64,000 nucleotides of DNA from Rhododendron vialii (lineage: Eukaryota > Streptophyta > Magnoliopsida > Ericales > Ericaceae). The notes beneath the pieces are model-generated. The model was not told the origin of the DNA, did not search any database, and worked only from the letters and a program-made list of their open reading frames with translations. The translations under genes were made by a program, and so were the position numbers. Positions 21,950 through 33,304 of this stretch are shown piece after piece (positions within the stretch are counted from its first letter, which is position 1; every line of letters begins with the position of its first letter). The stretch lies in the NCBI RefSeq assembly GCF_030253575.1, contig NC_080557.1, positions 5,079,001 to 5,143,000 on the forward strand, given 5' to 3'.

Positions 21950-22870
21950 CATTGATGTTTTTTATAATGCTTGATCTGAACCGTTACGATTTCACGTCTT
22001 ATTGATTATAGAATTGTCACCAAAATTGAAAATCATTCAGTATCAACAACCACATGATCGGAATACTTTTACTGCTTCCAGAACCATTAGAGTCTAATAG
22101 CACACCACCTGAACCACACTTGAGATCTTTTTGCAAGATCGAAACCTTCTGTCTTTAATTTATTATGGATTAGATCATTCTTACTGAGTTATAGTTGAGA
22201 TCGCTTTTGATTAGACAACTAATTGAATGAAATATACTATTTTCCTAATGAGTCCATGTCTCCATAAAGAAATTTTCTAAACCTGATTAAGCCACAAATT
22301 TACGATAATGAATAATTTAACAAGTGCAGCAAAATCAACGGTCTCGATTATCATGGTTGTCTCGCGATCATGTAGCTATTGCAACAACAAATGCAACATA
22401 AGACTTAGTTGACTATTAATTATATCAAAAGTATAAATTGTAAAGGTAACTGCCAAGTCATTTTTTATAATGCTCGATCTGAACCGTTAGAATTTCATGT
22501 CTTACCAATTATAGCACTGTCACCAAAATCAGAGATCATTTGACATTGGCAACCTCGTGATCGAAAAACATTTTATGCATTCAAAGACGTTTAAGTGTTA
22601 TATTGCACTAATCGAACCCGACATAAGTTCTTTTTTGGCAATCAAAACCATCTATCTTTGACGTAATAAGAATTAAATTATTCATCCTAAAAAATGAAGT
22701 TAATCGTGTATGGATAAACTCTTGATTGGACAACAAAAAAATTTTAATTGAAGAATTTACGTGTCGATAAAGGGATTTCCTTAACCCAATTGAGTCAAAA
22801 AATTATGAGAATCTCATAATTAAGAAGAAAAGAAATTGGAACAGTTTCGATCAGAAAAGTTGCATTGTAA
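21950..22870 (+). repeat. Internal duplication of about 500 bp in CACTA-2
   Basis: The segment from about 21955 (TTTTTTATAATGCTTGATCTGAACCGTTA) recurs at about 22460 with matching order of landmarks, including a GTCACCAAAAT block and a CGTGATCG/CATGATCGG block. The copies are clearly diverged. Confidence 0.65.
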
Positions 22871-23283
22871 TCAATAATGTAATTGGAACAAATATTCCTT
22901 CTCTTGCAATTTTTTGAAAAGGAGAAAAAAAAGAAGAAGGCATTTACCTACTAAAACAACTCTTAGTCAGCTAATATCGATAAATACCGACCAAACTTTT
23001 AGTCTGAAAAATAAATTCTTTTTTTTATTATTTAAATTCGTAAAAAATGAATTTTACCGACTAAAATTATTATTATTCGTCTAGTATCATTAAATATCGA
23101 CTACAATAATTAGTCGGGCAATTGTATTTTCTTTATTGATATTTTAAATTGGTTAAAAATTAATTGTCGCCGACTATTTAAGGGAATATTTAGTCGGTAA
23201 TTGCTCAATATTTTGCGAAAGATGTTTTAGAATTTTTTTAATTTTTGTATTTTACAAAAATGCAACGTGAGCTCCACCCACAA

Positions 23284-23612
23284 TCTCGGCTATTTAAGGG
23301 TATATAAGCCTCAAGCTGCCATCAAAAACCCTAATAGCTAGGCTAATACACACTCTCTCCCCACCGCCTTGATGTTATCAAACTTCTGTCTGAAAGATGG
23401 AGATTATTTACTCATCAAAATCGCTTGGAAAGGTACCATTCTTTTTCTAGCCTATTTAAGGGTATATAATTAGCCTTAAGCTGCCATTAGAAATCCTAAT
23501 AGGCTAATAAACTCTCTCTCCCCGCTGCATTAATGTTATCGAACTTCTGTCTGAAAGATGGAGATTATTTACTCATCAGAATTGCCTGGAAAAAGGTATC
23601 ATTCTTTTTCTC
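23284..23612 (+). promoter_or_regulatory. Tandemly duplicated promoter-plus-first-exon-like segment in CACTA-2
   Basis: Two copies of about 165 bp follow each other. Each has CTATTTAAGGGTATATAA (TATA-like, about 23290 and 23453), a CTCTCTCCCC pyrimidine stretch, and an ATG (about 23398 and 23560) starting a 16-17-codon frame that opens MEIIYSS. Each copy then runs into GGTA, a possible splice donor. This looks like the start of a transposon transcript, duplicated, but no downstream coding exon is identified. Confidence 0.45.
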
Positions 23613-23739
23613 TCTCTTAAAGCTAAATCCATCTTTAACAATACTCCAGAAAACCCATTTAGTCCTTTTGATTTGGCAATAAGAAGTAGTATTGATATAT
23701 GGGTCAGAAGATTGCAGATGGATCGTAGAAAATTGAATT

Positions 23740-24330
23740 TTACTTACTAAAATTATTATGTCGTCTGATATCATTACATATCGATTAAAATAATTAGTTG
23801 GCAAATTGTATTTTATTTATTGATTTTTTTAAATTGGTTAAAAATTAGTTTTGCCGACTAAAATTATGTTTAGTCGTCTAATAGCATTAAATACCGACTA
23901 AAGTAATTAGTCGGCAAATTGTATTTAATTTATTGATTTTTTAAAATTGGTTAAAAATTAATTTTGCCGACTAATATTGTTTTTAGTCGTCTAATGTCAT
24001 TAAATACCGACTAAAGTAATTAGTCGGCAAATTGTATTTAATTTATTGATTTTTTAAAATTGGTTAAAAATTAATTTTGCCGACTAATATTATATTTAGT
24101 CGTCTAATGGCATTAAATACCGACTAAAGTAATTAGTCGGCAAATTATATTTTATTTATTGGTTTTTTAAATTGGTTTAAAATTAATTTTGCCGACTAAT
24201 GTTATTTTTAGTCGTCTAATAACATTAAATACCGACTAAAGTAATTAGTCGGCAAATTATATTTTATTTACTGATTTTTTAAATTGGTTTAAAATTAATT
24301 TTCGCCGACTAAACTTATTTTTAGTTGGCA
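23740..24330 (+). repeat. Subterminal tandem repeats of CACTA-2 (right)
   Basis: About five copies of a unit near 115-120 bp. Each holds GCCGACTAA, TTTAGTCGTCTAAT, ATACCGACTAAAGTAATTAGTCGGCAAAT and a TTATTGATTTTTTAAATTGG spacer. Confidence 0.9.
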
Positions 24331-25373
24331 AAAAACCACTATTAACGACTAAAATATGTTTAGTCGGGAATTATTAAATTTTCTACCGACTAATCTATAT
24401 TTAGTCGGCAATTGGTCAATATTTGGCGACTAAATTTTGTTTAGTCGGCAAAGTTTAGTCGAAAATTGTGTAATTTGTTGTAGTGAGAGTGCAAATTAAT
24501 CAGGATCCACGCCCTTGGGACAATTCGAATAAGCCCGAGGTGCATTGTGATGCAAATTTTTTTTGACAGGTTTGTTTTTGTCCTTGTTGGCTGGAGACTA
24601 TAAAAGGCTAGACTTTGAACATTAATTAGCGTAAGTATTTTTGAGACGCACAAGAAGCCGGTGCGAAGGGTTTTCAGGAGTTCCATCCATGAAGATTTCT
24701 TTGAACATAGACTTATGGTATTAAATATTTGCCCACGACCTAGGCGGTGGCATCTTTCATGTTGTTCCAATTTCAGCTCCCGTGTTTACGAAATCTTGAT
24801 TCTGTCCTTGCTGGTACCCATATGCAAACAGAAAGATTCGAACTTGTCTTGGTTTCTCGCATTGTTCAAATTAATTATAAACAGGGGAAGAAGAGAACTT
24901 TAATTGATGAGATATAATAATAATAATAATAATAATAATAACATTAAGTGCAATAAAGAAGAAGAACTTTCGTCATGTGATCTTGAAAGAAGAAGTTGGG
25001 TTTTGCCCAGAACTGAACGACGATTTTCTTCTTACAAAATTTTCATCTGCTGCAATAATCTTTCTCTGTTGCGTTTATTCTTCCCGGATTTGGTCATCTA
25101 GGGAAGAAGAAGACGAAAGAATTGCGCTTGGCCGCAAACAGAACTTAGAATGTCTAAATGGACGTGAAAACGAACATTAGCCTTTGTCGTTCCATTGATC
25201 TTTGAATCAGTCTCCCTACGACCGACTTTTCATATATAAACCTTCATTATTTTAATTGGTCATTTCCATCATCATTTAATACAGTTAAAACCTGATTTAT
25301 CATTATATAATTGGTCTTAGTCCGATTTAAAATAAAAAAGACACGAGCATGTTATTGAAAGAATTTGTTTTTC

Positions 25374-25785
25374 GACCAATTGAGGGTAAAATGGTCATTT
25401 ATTTTGATGTAAAAATTATATTTCATTGGAACCAATTAGGTAGGAAACTAGATTGGACAAGCCTTCTAACGGTTCAGTACACGACCAAATTGGAGTTCGG
25501 GAGTGTCTGGGGCAAGTCCGCAAAATTGAAATTGTTTGGAAGGTTCAGGATGCGCCCAGGGCGCATTGTAATGCGCCTGGGCGCAGAGGAATGCGCCTGA
25601 GGCGCCATTGTAACGCTGCATAACATGTTAAATTTTGCGGACTTGCCCCGGACACTCCCGAACTCCAATTTTCCCGTGGTTTGAACTGCTAGAAAGCTTG
25701 TCCAATTTACTTTCTAGCCCATGTAATTTGGATAAAGAAATCATTTGTACATCTAATGAAATGACCATTTTACCCTCGATGGATC
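25374..25785. repeat. Large imperfect palindrome in array copy 4
   Basis: Same arms as in copy 1, and the longest centre, with three GCGCC/GGCGC motif pairs between 25550 and 25606. Confidence 0.85.
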
Positions 25786-27194
25786 AAAATATGGTTCGTT
25801 CCGACAAAACGCGTGTATGTTTTTCATTTAAAATTCAATCAACACCCATTATGTATCAATAAATAGTGTTTTTAATGTCCTAAAAGGTGGCGGGATCCAA
25901 CCACAAATGGGAGTTAAACATATAGTTTCTCTTTCCCCACATTGAACCATGCAATATTCTAGCTTGCGATTGGTATTTTTTTTGGGAAGCATCAATTTGA
26001 ACGATACATTGTTCGGTAACAACTATAAATGTGTTTTGAGTCAGAATGATGGATTTCTAGTGAAATGTTGGTGCATTGGTATGCCTCTTGGCTGTTTTAT
26101 GGAAAATTAAATGTCTACTTCAGTAGTTCATTACATCAAAAAAGAAAAATGTACAGAATGCTCCCAAGGCGCAATTCATAGGCGCATTACAAAAAGGGAA
26201 AAAATAAGATGTGCCTAGGAAGCAATTCAATTGCGCCTGAGACACATTACAAAAAAAAAAAAAGAAATTCTGGGTGCACCCAGCCGGGGCGCGACTTAAA
26301 TTTGCCTTACGAAAAGAGTGCAAATTAATCATTATCCACGCCCTTGGAGCAATTCAAATAAGCCCGAGGCGCATTGTGATGCAAATTTTTTTTGACAGGT
26401 TCGTTATTGTCCATGTTGGCAGGAGACTATAAAAGGCTAGACTTTGAACATTAATTAGTGTAAGTATTTTTGAGACGCACAAGAAGCAAGTGCGAAGGGT
26501 TTCCAAGAGTTCCATCCATGAAGATTTCATTGAACATAGTCTTATGGTATTAGATATTTGCCCACGAACCAGACGGTGGCATCTTCTTGTTGTTCCTATT
26601 TCAACTCCCGTGTTTACGACATCTTGATTCTGTCCTTGCTGGTACCCGTATGCAAACAGAAAGATTCGAACTTGTCTTGGTTTCTTGCATTGTTCAAATG
26701 AATTATAAACAGGGGAAGAAGAGAACTTTAATCGATGACATATATAATAATAATAATAATAATGTTAAATGCAATAAAGAAGACGAGCTTATGTCATGTG
26801 ATTTTGAAAGAAGAAGTTGGTTTTGCTCAGAACTGAACGACAATTTTCTTCCTACAAAATTTTCAGCTGCTGCAATAATCTTTCTCCGTTGCGTTTATTC
26901 TTCCTGGATTTCGTCATCTTGGGAAGAATAAGAAGATTAAAGAATTACGCTTGGCCGCAAACAGAACTTAGAATGTCTAAATGGACGTGAAAACGAACAT
27001 TAGCCTTTGCCGCTCCATTGATCTTTGAATCAGTCTCCCTACGACCGACTTTTCATATATAAAATTTCATTATTTTAATTGGTCGTTTCCATCATCTTTT
27101 AATACAGTTAAAACCTTATTTATCATTATATAATTGGTCTTAGTCCGATTTAAAATAAAAAAAACGAGCATTTTGTTGAAAGAATTTTTTTTTC

Positions 27195-27604
27195 GACCAA
27201 TTGAGGGTAAAATGGTCATGTATTTTGATGTAAAAATTATATTTCAATGGAACCAATTAGGTAGGAAATTAGATTGGACAAGCCTTCTAACAGTTCAATC
27301 CACGACCAAATTGGAATTCGGCAGTGTCTGGGGCAAGTCTCCAAAGTTAGAATTGTTTGAAAGTTCAGGATGAGCCCAGGGGGCAATGTAATGCGCCTGT
27401 GCGTAAATGATTGCGCCTGAGGCGCATTATAATGTTGCATAACTTGTTAAACTTTGTGGACTTGCCCCTGACACTCCCGTAATCCAATTTTCGCGTGGTT
27501 TGAACCGTTAGAAAGCTTTTCCAATTTACTTTCTAGCCCATGTAATTTGGATGAAAAAATCATTTTTATATCTAATGAAGTGACCATTTTACCCTCGATG
27601 GGTC
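27195..27604. repeat. Large imperfect palindrome in array copy 5
   Basis: Same arms as in the other units. The GCGCC centre has decayed by point changes, so this is one of the more diverged copies. Confidence 0.8.
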
Positions 27605-28740
27605 AAAATATGATTCGTTCCGACAAAACGCATTTATGTTTCTCGTCTTAAATGGATCAAGACCCATTATATATCAATAAATAGTGTTTTTAAAGTAGTA
27701 AAAGATGGCGGGATCTAACCATAATTGGGAGTTGAACATATAGTTTCTCTTTCCCCACATTGAACCATGCAATATTCTTCCTTGCGATTTGTATTTTTTT
27801 TTGGAAGCATCAATCTGAACGATACATTAATGTTCGGTGACAATTATAAATGTGTTTCGAGTCAGAATGAAGATTTCTATGTGAAATGTTGGTGCATTTG
27901 TATGCTTCTTGGCTGTTTTATGAAAAATTGAATGTCTATTTCAGTAGTTCATTACTTCAAAAAAGGAAAATGTATTGAATGCTCCCAAGGCGCAATTCAT
28001 ATGCGCCTGAGGCGCATTACAGAAAGGGAAAAAATAAGATGTGCCCAGGGAGCAATTCAATTGCGCCTGAGACACATTACAAAAAAAGAAGAAATTTTGG
28101 GTGCGCCCAGCCGGGGCGCGACTTAAATGTGCCTTACGAATAGAGTGCAAATTAATTGGGATTCACGCCCTTGACGCAATTTAAATACCACCGAGGCGCA
28201 TTGTGATGCAAATTTTTTTTGACAGGTTCGTTTTAGTCCTTGTTGGTTGGAGACTATAAAAGGCTAGACTTTGAACATTAATTAGTGTAAGTATTTTTCA
28301 AGCAAAAGAGACGCACAAGAAGCTAGTGCGAAGGGTTTCCAAGAGTTCCATCCATGAAGATTTTTTTGAAAAACTTAAATCGATCTCCAATTAAATCACT
28401 TCACTGAGAATTTCATATGGAATGTAAAATTACTCATCAAATTATTTCTCATCGATGGCGGCATTCTTTGTTGATTATGCTTTTGTTACAAGAAAATCAA
28501 TTAACTAGCTAAAAGGCCTATTCAATTAAAATGAAAGTTGACAATATCTTGATTTCTTGGTACGTTTCAAGACAAGAGTAAGGCCTAGCCGTTGGATTAT
28601 GTGGAAGTTGACAATTGTTTTAACGAACGGCAAAGTGAAGTAATTAAGGCCTAGCAGTTGGATTATGGGAAGAAAGTTAATCTTTTTCAAGGCAAAATGT
28701 CTGATTTTACTATTGAAAATGGACTTCATCACAGTGTTTT

Positions 28741-29796
28741 CAGTACAAGAAAAATGAAAATTGGTGACAAAAAAGTGGCAACAAAATTTAATTTCGTCAC
28801 TAAATGAGTATATTTGGCGACGAAAAAATAAATTCGTCACTGTTTTGACAACTACCGTGACAAAATAATTTCGTCACCAATTATACATGTTACCCATTTG
28901 GAGACGAAATACATTTTTCGTCGCCAAAAGCTTTAAAAAGGTGAAAAATTTATTTTTCATCACCAAAGTTAAGCATTTGGTGACAAAAACTATTTCGTCG
29001 CCAAATGAGACCAATTTAGTAACGAAATACTTTTTTCGTCGCCAAATGCTTAACTTTGGTGACGAAAAATAATTTCGTCACCATTTTAATGCTTTTAGCG
29101 ACGAAAAATATATTTTGTCGTCAAATGGGTACCTTTCGTGACAAAATTTATGAATTGCGCTTTGTCACTAAATGTATTTTGGACATAACTCTTTACTAAA
29201 AACTTCGATTGAGATAATTCAAATTGGGTTTGAACAATAACTCAATTGTCTACAACTTTCATGTTTATCAAAATTGCTAATTTTTAATGCTTAAAGGTTC
29301 AAAATTACATTCGAAATATATTTTTATGTTAAAAGTATATGTTATATATTAGATATTTCAAATATTTATTGAAAAGTGTGTGTGGTGCAGTTGGCCGAAG
29401 CTTGCTTGAAAAACTCAATGACTCGGGTTCGAAACCTAGCAAGAGCAAGAAAGAAGGATTTTTTTCCATATGAAAACGTTTTTTGCAACGAAAAATTTCG
29501 TCACCGATTTCTTATATTGATGACGAAAATTTTCAGTCGATGACGAATTTTTTCGTCGCCAAAAAGCACAATAAGCAAGGAAAAAATTCGGTCACCAATT
29601 ATTCACTTTTTGGTGACAAAATATTTCGTCATCAAAAGACACTATAGGTGATGAAAAATAGATTTCGTCACCAGGTAGAAATCCTCGACAACCTTTAGTC
29701 GACAAATTTTTTTTCGACACCTATATTATTTGTGACGAAAAACATGCAATTTATGATGATTTTTGTTCGTCACCCAATGTAATTTTTCTTGTAGTG
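28741..29796 (+). mobile_element. CACTA-like non-autonomous element 3 (1056 bp, TSD TTT)
   Basis: The right end reads TTTTTCTTGTAGTG and the left end CAGTACAAGAAAAATG, so the inverted ends match except for CAGTAC in place of CACTAC. TTT flanks it (28738-28740, 29797-29799). The subterminal repeats are a different word from CACTA-1 and CACTA-2: TTTCGTCACC/GGTGACGAAA. It therefore belongs to a separate subfamily. No coding capacity is visible. Confidence 0.88.
29381..29440 (+). other. tRNA-like block with Pol III A and B boxes inside CACTA-3
   Basis: TGGTGCAGTTGGCC (A-box-like, 29383-29396) and GGGTTCGAAACC (B-box-like, 29425-29436) lie about 30 bases apart. The B box matches the Pol III consensus well. 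It is not a full tRNA gene. It is a SINE-head-like relic or an internal promoter. Confidence 0.55.
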
Positions 29797-30399
29797 TTTC
29801 CAAACTTCATTGTTGGATTTTTATGCAAAGTTTGGGGACATGGAGAACAGCATTACCTGGAGTGCTATTATATCCAGTCTTATTGATGGAGAGCTGATAT
29901 AATACGACCATGGGCTTGGTTTTGAAGCCTTGCAATTTTGTCATCAAATGGCGGAAGAAGGAATTAATGGAGCCAAATTAATAGTATGACCTTCTTGAGC
30001 TTATTATTTGCTCGTAGCCACTCTTGCCATCTAGGTGAAGGCTGTAGAGTCATTTATGCCATGAAATGGAGATTCAGAATGGGAAGCTCAATGGGGATTT
30101 GTTGGGCCGATCATGGAATGGGCATTTGGTATGATTCTGAAACTAGTGACTTTTCCATGTGGTAGGATTTTGGGAGCGCTACTGGCAGCTTGTAGAGTTC
30201 ATGGGAACCAAAAAATGAGGGAAATATGTCGTAAAATGGCTCTTATATTTGGAACCTAAAAATGGTGGCTAGCTACTACACTTAGTAAAGTTCAAGCTGT
30301 TGTTGAAAGGTGGGATAGAGTCGAAGAAGTATGAAGAGTAGCCGAGGTGGAGCTGCGTTGAAGCCTAATGGTCAATCCATGGGTTTGTTACAGGAAATC

Positions 30400-30960
30400 A
30401 ATTGCACCTTCAAATTCTTGCGAAATCTATGAGCCACTGGATGTTATACGTAGGAATTAAATTACATCAACAGAAAAAAACTGAATGCTCCCAACGAGCA
30501 ATTGAAATTTGCTTGAGGCGCCCTATAGAATGAGAGAAAATAGAATGCGCCCGAGGCGCGATTCAATTGCGCCTGAGGCACATTACAAAAGGATAGACAA
30601 TGTGAATGTGCCCCGGCGCAACTTAAATGCGCCTGAGGCACATGTGATGCAACAAGTATTTTTAATTTATTTTTTTAACTGGGTTTTTCTAGTTCGAATT
30701 GGAGTGAGAGACTAAAAAAAGGCAATCCTTCAAACATTGTAATGATTTTTAAAGCATAAGAGAGGTACAAGAAGCCCGTATGAAGTGACTCAAAGGTTGT
30801 TCGAGCATAAAAGAGGCACAAGAAGCCAGTATAGGAAGGGATTCCAAGAGTTCCATCCATGAAGATGTGGACTTATTGAACAACTTGGATCGATCTCCAA
30901 CTGAATTACTTCACCAAGGATCTCATATGGTAGATTGTAAAATTACAAATTGAGAGTGCG
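30400..30960 (+). repeat. Diverged array-unit segment after the PPR relic
   Basis: It holds in order the ATTACATCAACAG..AAAACTGAATGCTCCCAA block, the GCGCC minisatellite (30486-30650), a GGAGTGAGAGACTAAAAAAAGGC block and two CAAGAAGCC starts, the second followed by TTCCAAGAGTTCCATCCATGAAGAT. All are diverged versions of macrosatellite landmarks in the same order. It ends in a segment (CGATCTCCAACTGAATTACTTCAC) that also follows the partial unit at 28380. Confidence 0.8.
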
Positions 30961-31430
30961 AGGATTGAGTGTGCAAGTACAGTGTAAGAATTGAAAGCAG
31001 AAGTGTAAGACATTAATTTGAAGGAGTTAAAACTACTTCAGTTGATTGATGATCCGCTTAATAGGGAAAGAGTTATCCCTGCAATTAAACAATCGACAAA
31101 ATACTGGTACTTCTCAATTACACTGATCTGCATATATCGAGCCAACTAATTTGGTTCTAGACCCGAAGTAGCAGAAACATTTGAACTTGGTTTGGTTGGG
31201 GTGTGCCAAGCCAAGGCAATAGTGCAACACCAAGGCAACGCATTAGAGGCCCCAGTAGCGAGCTACTGTAGTGGGCCCTCCCCTCAAAAAATTAATTTAA
31301 CAAAGAGTGAATCAATGGCCCACATATCTCATTAATAGATTTATAGTTTTGTCGCCTCAATTCTTTATAGATTTATAGATATTCAGCATCTGGAATTCCA
31401 TTAACGTGACTACAACGACCTAGAAATTAT
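30961..31430. other. Unassigned sequence before the copia relic
   Basis: No gene is recognised. A short open stretch on the plus strand around 31010-31130 resembles coding sequence in composition, but I cannot assign it. The copia 5' LTR would be expected here and I do not see it. Confidence 0.4.
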
Positions 31431-31450
31431 GATTCACGTACTTTAGGTTT

Positions 31451-32030
31451 ATGCCCAATCTCATTTACTATCCATTGGGCAGAATGAGATTCATTCCCAC
31501 TTGCCATTTCTGCCAGGTTAAGGGTCACGTTAAACCAAAATGTTTTCAATTGTATGGGTATCCTCAAGGTTTTCGTCACTTTAAGAATGCTACCAAGAAT
31601 GGCAATATAGGAGATGGTATGTCTAGTCATGATAAATATAAAAGGGTAAAGAGTTTGCAGTCAAAACCATTGTTTGAAAATCAAAAGAACTTGAGTAAAA
31701 TTCAAACTAGACAGATTTGGGTTAGAAAGAGAGATTTGAGCTGTATGTTTATTCACATTGCTTTTAAAGCTCGTAATTCTCAAGTGTGGTATCTTGATAG
31801 TGGTTGTTTTCGTCATATGTCTGGAGACAAGTCTGTGTTCATTAGTTTCGAAAATTATAGCGGAGGTATATATAATGACTTTTAGTGATGGAAACACTTC
31901 GAAAGTTGTAGGTAAAGGAACCATACAAGCTCCTGGAATAACTCGCCTTGAGAATATTCTATATGTGGATGGATTAAAAGCTAATTTACTTCGTATAAGC
32001 CAAATGTGTGATTCTCATCATGAAGTTTGA
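31451..32030 (+). pseudogene. Copia Gag zinc knuckle and protease remnant
   Basis: One frame (31451-31885) carries the CHFCQVKGHVKPKC zinc knuckle from about 31502 and a protease site WYLDSGCFRHMSGD near 31787. It then shifts frame, with the continuation (VVGKGTI, ENILYVDGLKANLL) in the frame to 32030. The Asp-Ser-Gly triad is kept. One frameshift near 31865 and the lack of most of gag make it non-functional. Confidence 0.85.
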
Positions 32031-32054
32031 TTTTCTAAAAATGACTGTTATGTT

Positions 32055-33020
32055 TTGGATAGAGAAGGAACTAATGTCATGCATGGTACTGGTACTGATG
32101 ATAATTGTTATGGCATACTCCCTTCTAGTGAGATAACATGTCACTCCACTACATTAAGCGACACTGAACTTTGGCACCAACGTCTTGGTCACTTTAATTA
32201 TAAGGATTTACCTATGTTGACTAAACATGAATTGACTAGAGGTGTGCCGAAACTCAGCAAACCAAAAAATCATGTCTGTGGTCTTTGCCAACTCGGTAAA
32301 CAAACCAGGGCAGCTCACAAAAAGACTACTGGGATAGCTACCAAGAGGCCCCTTGAACTTCTTCACATGGACTTGATGGGTCCTTCCAGAGTTGAAAGCA
32401 TTGGAGGTAAAAAGTATATTTTTGTTGTCATAGATGATTTTTCTCGCTTTACTTGGGTGAGGTTTCTTTGTGAAAAATCTGAGACAATATCTGTGTTTAA
32501 AGTTCTTGTTAAACATATTCAAAATGAGAAAGGAATGAAAATTGGTTATATTTCTCGTATTCGTTCAGATCATGGAAAATAGTTTGAAAATTCAGAATAT
32601 GCTAACTTTTGTGATGAACTTGGTATTCGTCATGAGTTTTATGCTCCTAAAACTCCACAACATAATGGTGTGGTTGAGAGGAAAAACCATGTGATACAGG
32701 AAATGGCAAGAGTTATGCTACATGCTAGGAAAATTGCTCGTAGGTTTTGGGCCAAAGCAGTTCATACTGCTTGCTATGTGATCAATCGTGTTTATCTTAG
32801 ACCAGGTACTATGAACACACCTTATGAGTTATGGAGAGGTAGAAAACCAAATGTTAAGTACTTTAAAACTTTTGGCAGCAAGTGTGGTAGCAAGTGTTTT
32901 ATCATGAGAGACCGGGAGCACTTAGGTAAGTTCGATTCTAGAAGTGATGAAGGAATTTTCCTTGGCTATTGCACAAATAGCAGAGCATTTAGAGTTTATA
33001 ATAACCATACTCAGTATTAA
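32055..33020 (+). pseudogene. Copia integrase remnant
   Basis: The HHCC domain (HQRLGHF ... CGLCQLGK) is followed by the core with Asp in HMDLMGPS, Asp in RSDHGK and Glu in NGVVERKN, so the DDE residues are all present. A TAG stop at 32580-32582 directly follows SDHGK where the family has Glu. The frame resumes (FENSEYANF) to 33020 and ends within the region linking integrase and RT. Integrase would join cDNA to the chromosome, but this copy cannot be translated through. Confidence 0.88.
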
Positions 33021-33304
33021 TTATGGAGTCCATTAATGTAGTTGTTGATGAGAGTCCATTAAATGAAGCAGATTTTATCTCTAATGACGTATATGAGACT
33101 TTAAGTGATCAAGACACAGGTGATGTGGTAGAGGCAAATTCAAGTGATGAAGATACAGATATTTCAAAAGAAGAAGAGCGCAAAGATGAGCAAGATTGTG
33201 AAAGTCACAACAAGCCATTGAACCCAACAGCTCGATTAAAGCTCAATCATCCCACGAGTCAAGTAATCAGAAATGTTACAGACCCGATGAAAACTCGCAA
33301 ATAG

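Larger units (their letters stand above)
17234..24485 (+). mobile_element. CACTA transposon 2 (7252 bp, TSD AGA), no transposase seen
   Basis: The termini are CACTACAAGAAAAAACAC and, at the right, TTGTTGTAGTG. AGA flanks it (17231-17233, 24486-24488), and excising it restores the GAAAAGAGTGCAAATT junction present in other array copies. The outer ~600 bp on each side is dense in TTTAGTCGGC/GCCGACTAAA repeats. The first 30 bases match CACTA-1, so the two are one family. The interior from about 17800 to 23600 is AT-rich. I find no transposase (TNP2-like) reading frame, although small exons separated by introns could escape me. Confidence 0.94.
7574..28480 (+). repeat. Macrosatellite array: about 1.83-kb unit in five copies plus partial ends
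   Basis: Units were phased on the shared start CAAGAAGCCAGTGCGAAGG. They are: partial 7574-7652; copy 1 10811-13792 (holding a solo LTR); copy 2 13793-15613; copy 3 15614-17233 resuming at 24486-24650 (split by CACTA-2); copy 4 24651-26479; copy 5 26480-28315; partial 28316 to about 28480. After removing insertions the units are about 1.78-1.84 kb. The same blocks recur in the same order and orientation, for example the GGAGACTATAAAAGGCTAG block at about 13728, 15550, 24588, 26419 and 28245. Open frames of 60-115 codons recur in every copy but drift in frame and show no known domain, so I regard the unit as non-coding. Confidence 0.93.
28690..30385 (+). pseudogene. PPR (pentatricopeptide repeat) protein pseudogene, split by CACTA-3
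   Basis: PPR proteins bind organellar RNA. The region before the insertion encodes a fragment like DFTIENGLHHSVF, and the frame continues after it as QTSLLDFYAKFG and WSAIIS. Further on are FEALQFCHQMAEEGI, GALLAACRVHGNQK and, in another frame, VVERWDRVEE. These are typical repeat segments of the PLS/E class, ordered as near a PPR C-terminus. In-frame stops and frame changes occur throughout (first TAA near 29900), so it is dead. The N-terminal part is not seen. The CACTA element at 28741-29796 sits between two adjacent codons' worth of this relic, with TTT on both sides. Confidence 0.8.

Noticed and set aside
32208..32522. 104-codon minus-strand frame
   Set aside because: It is the shadow of the copia integrase on the plus strand.
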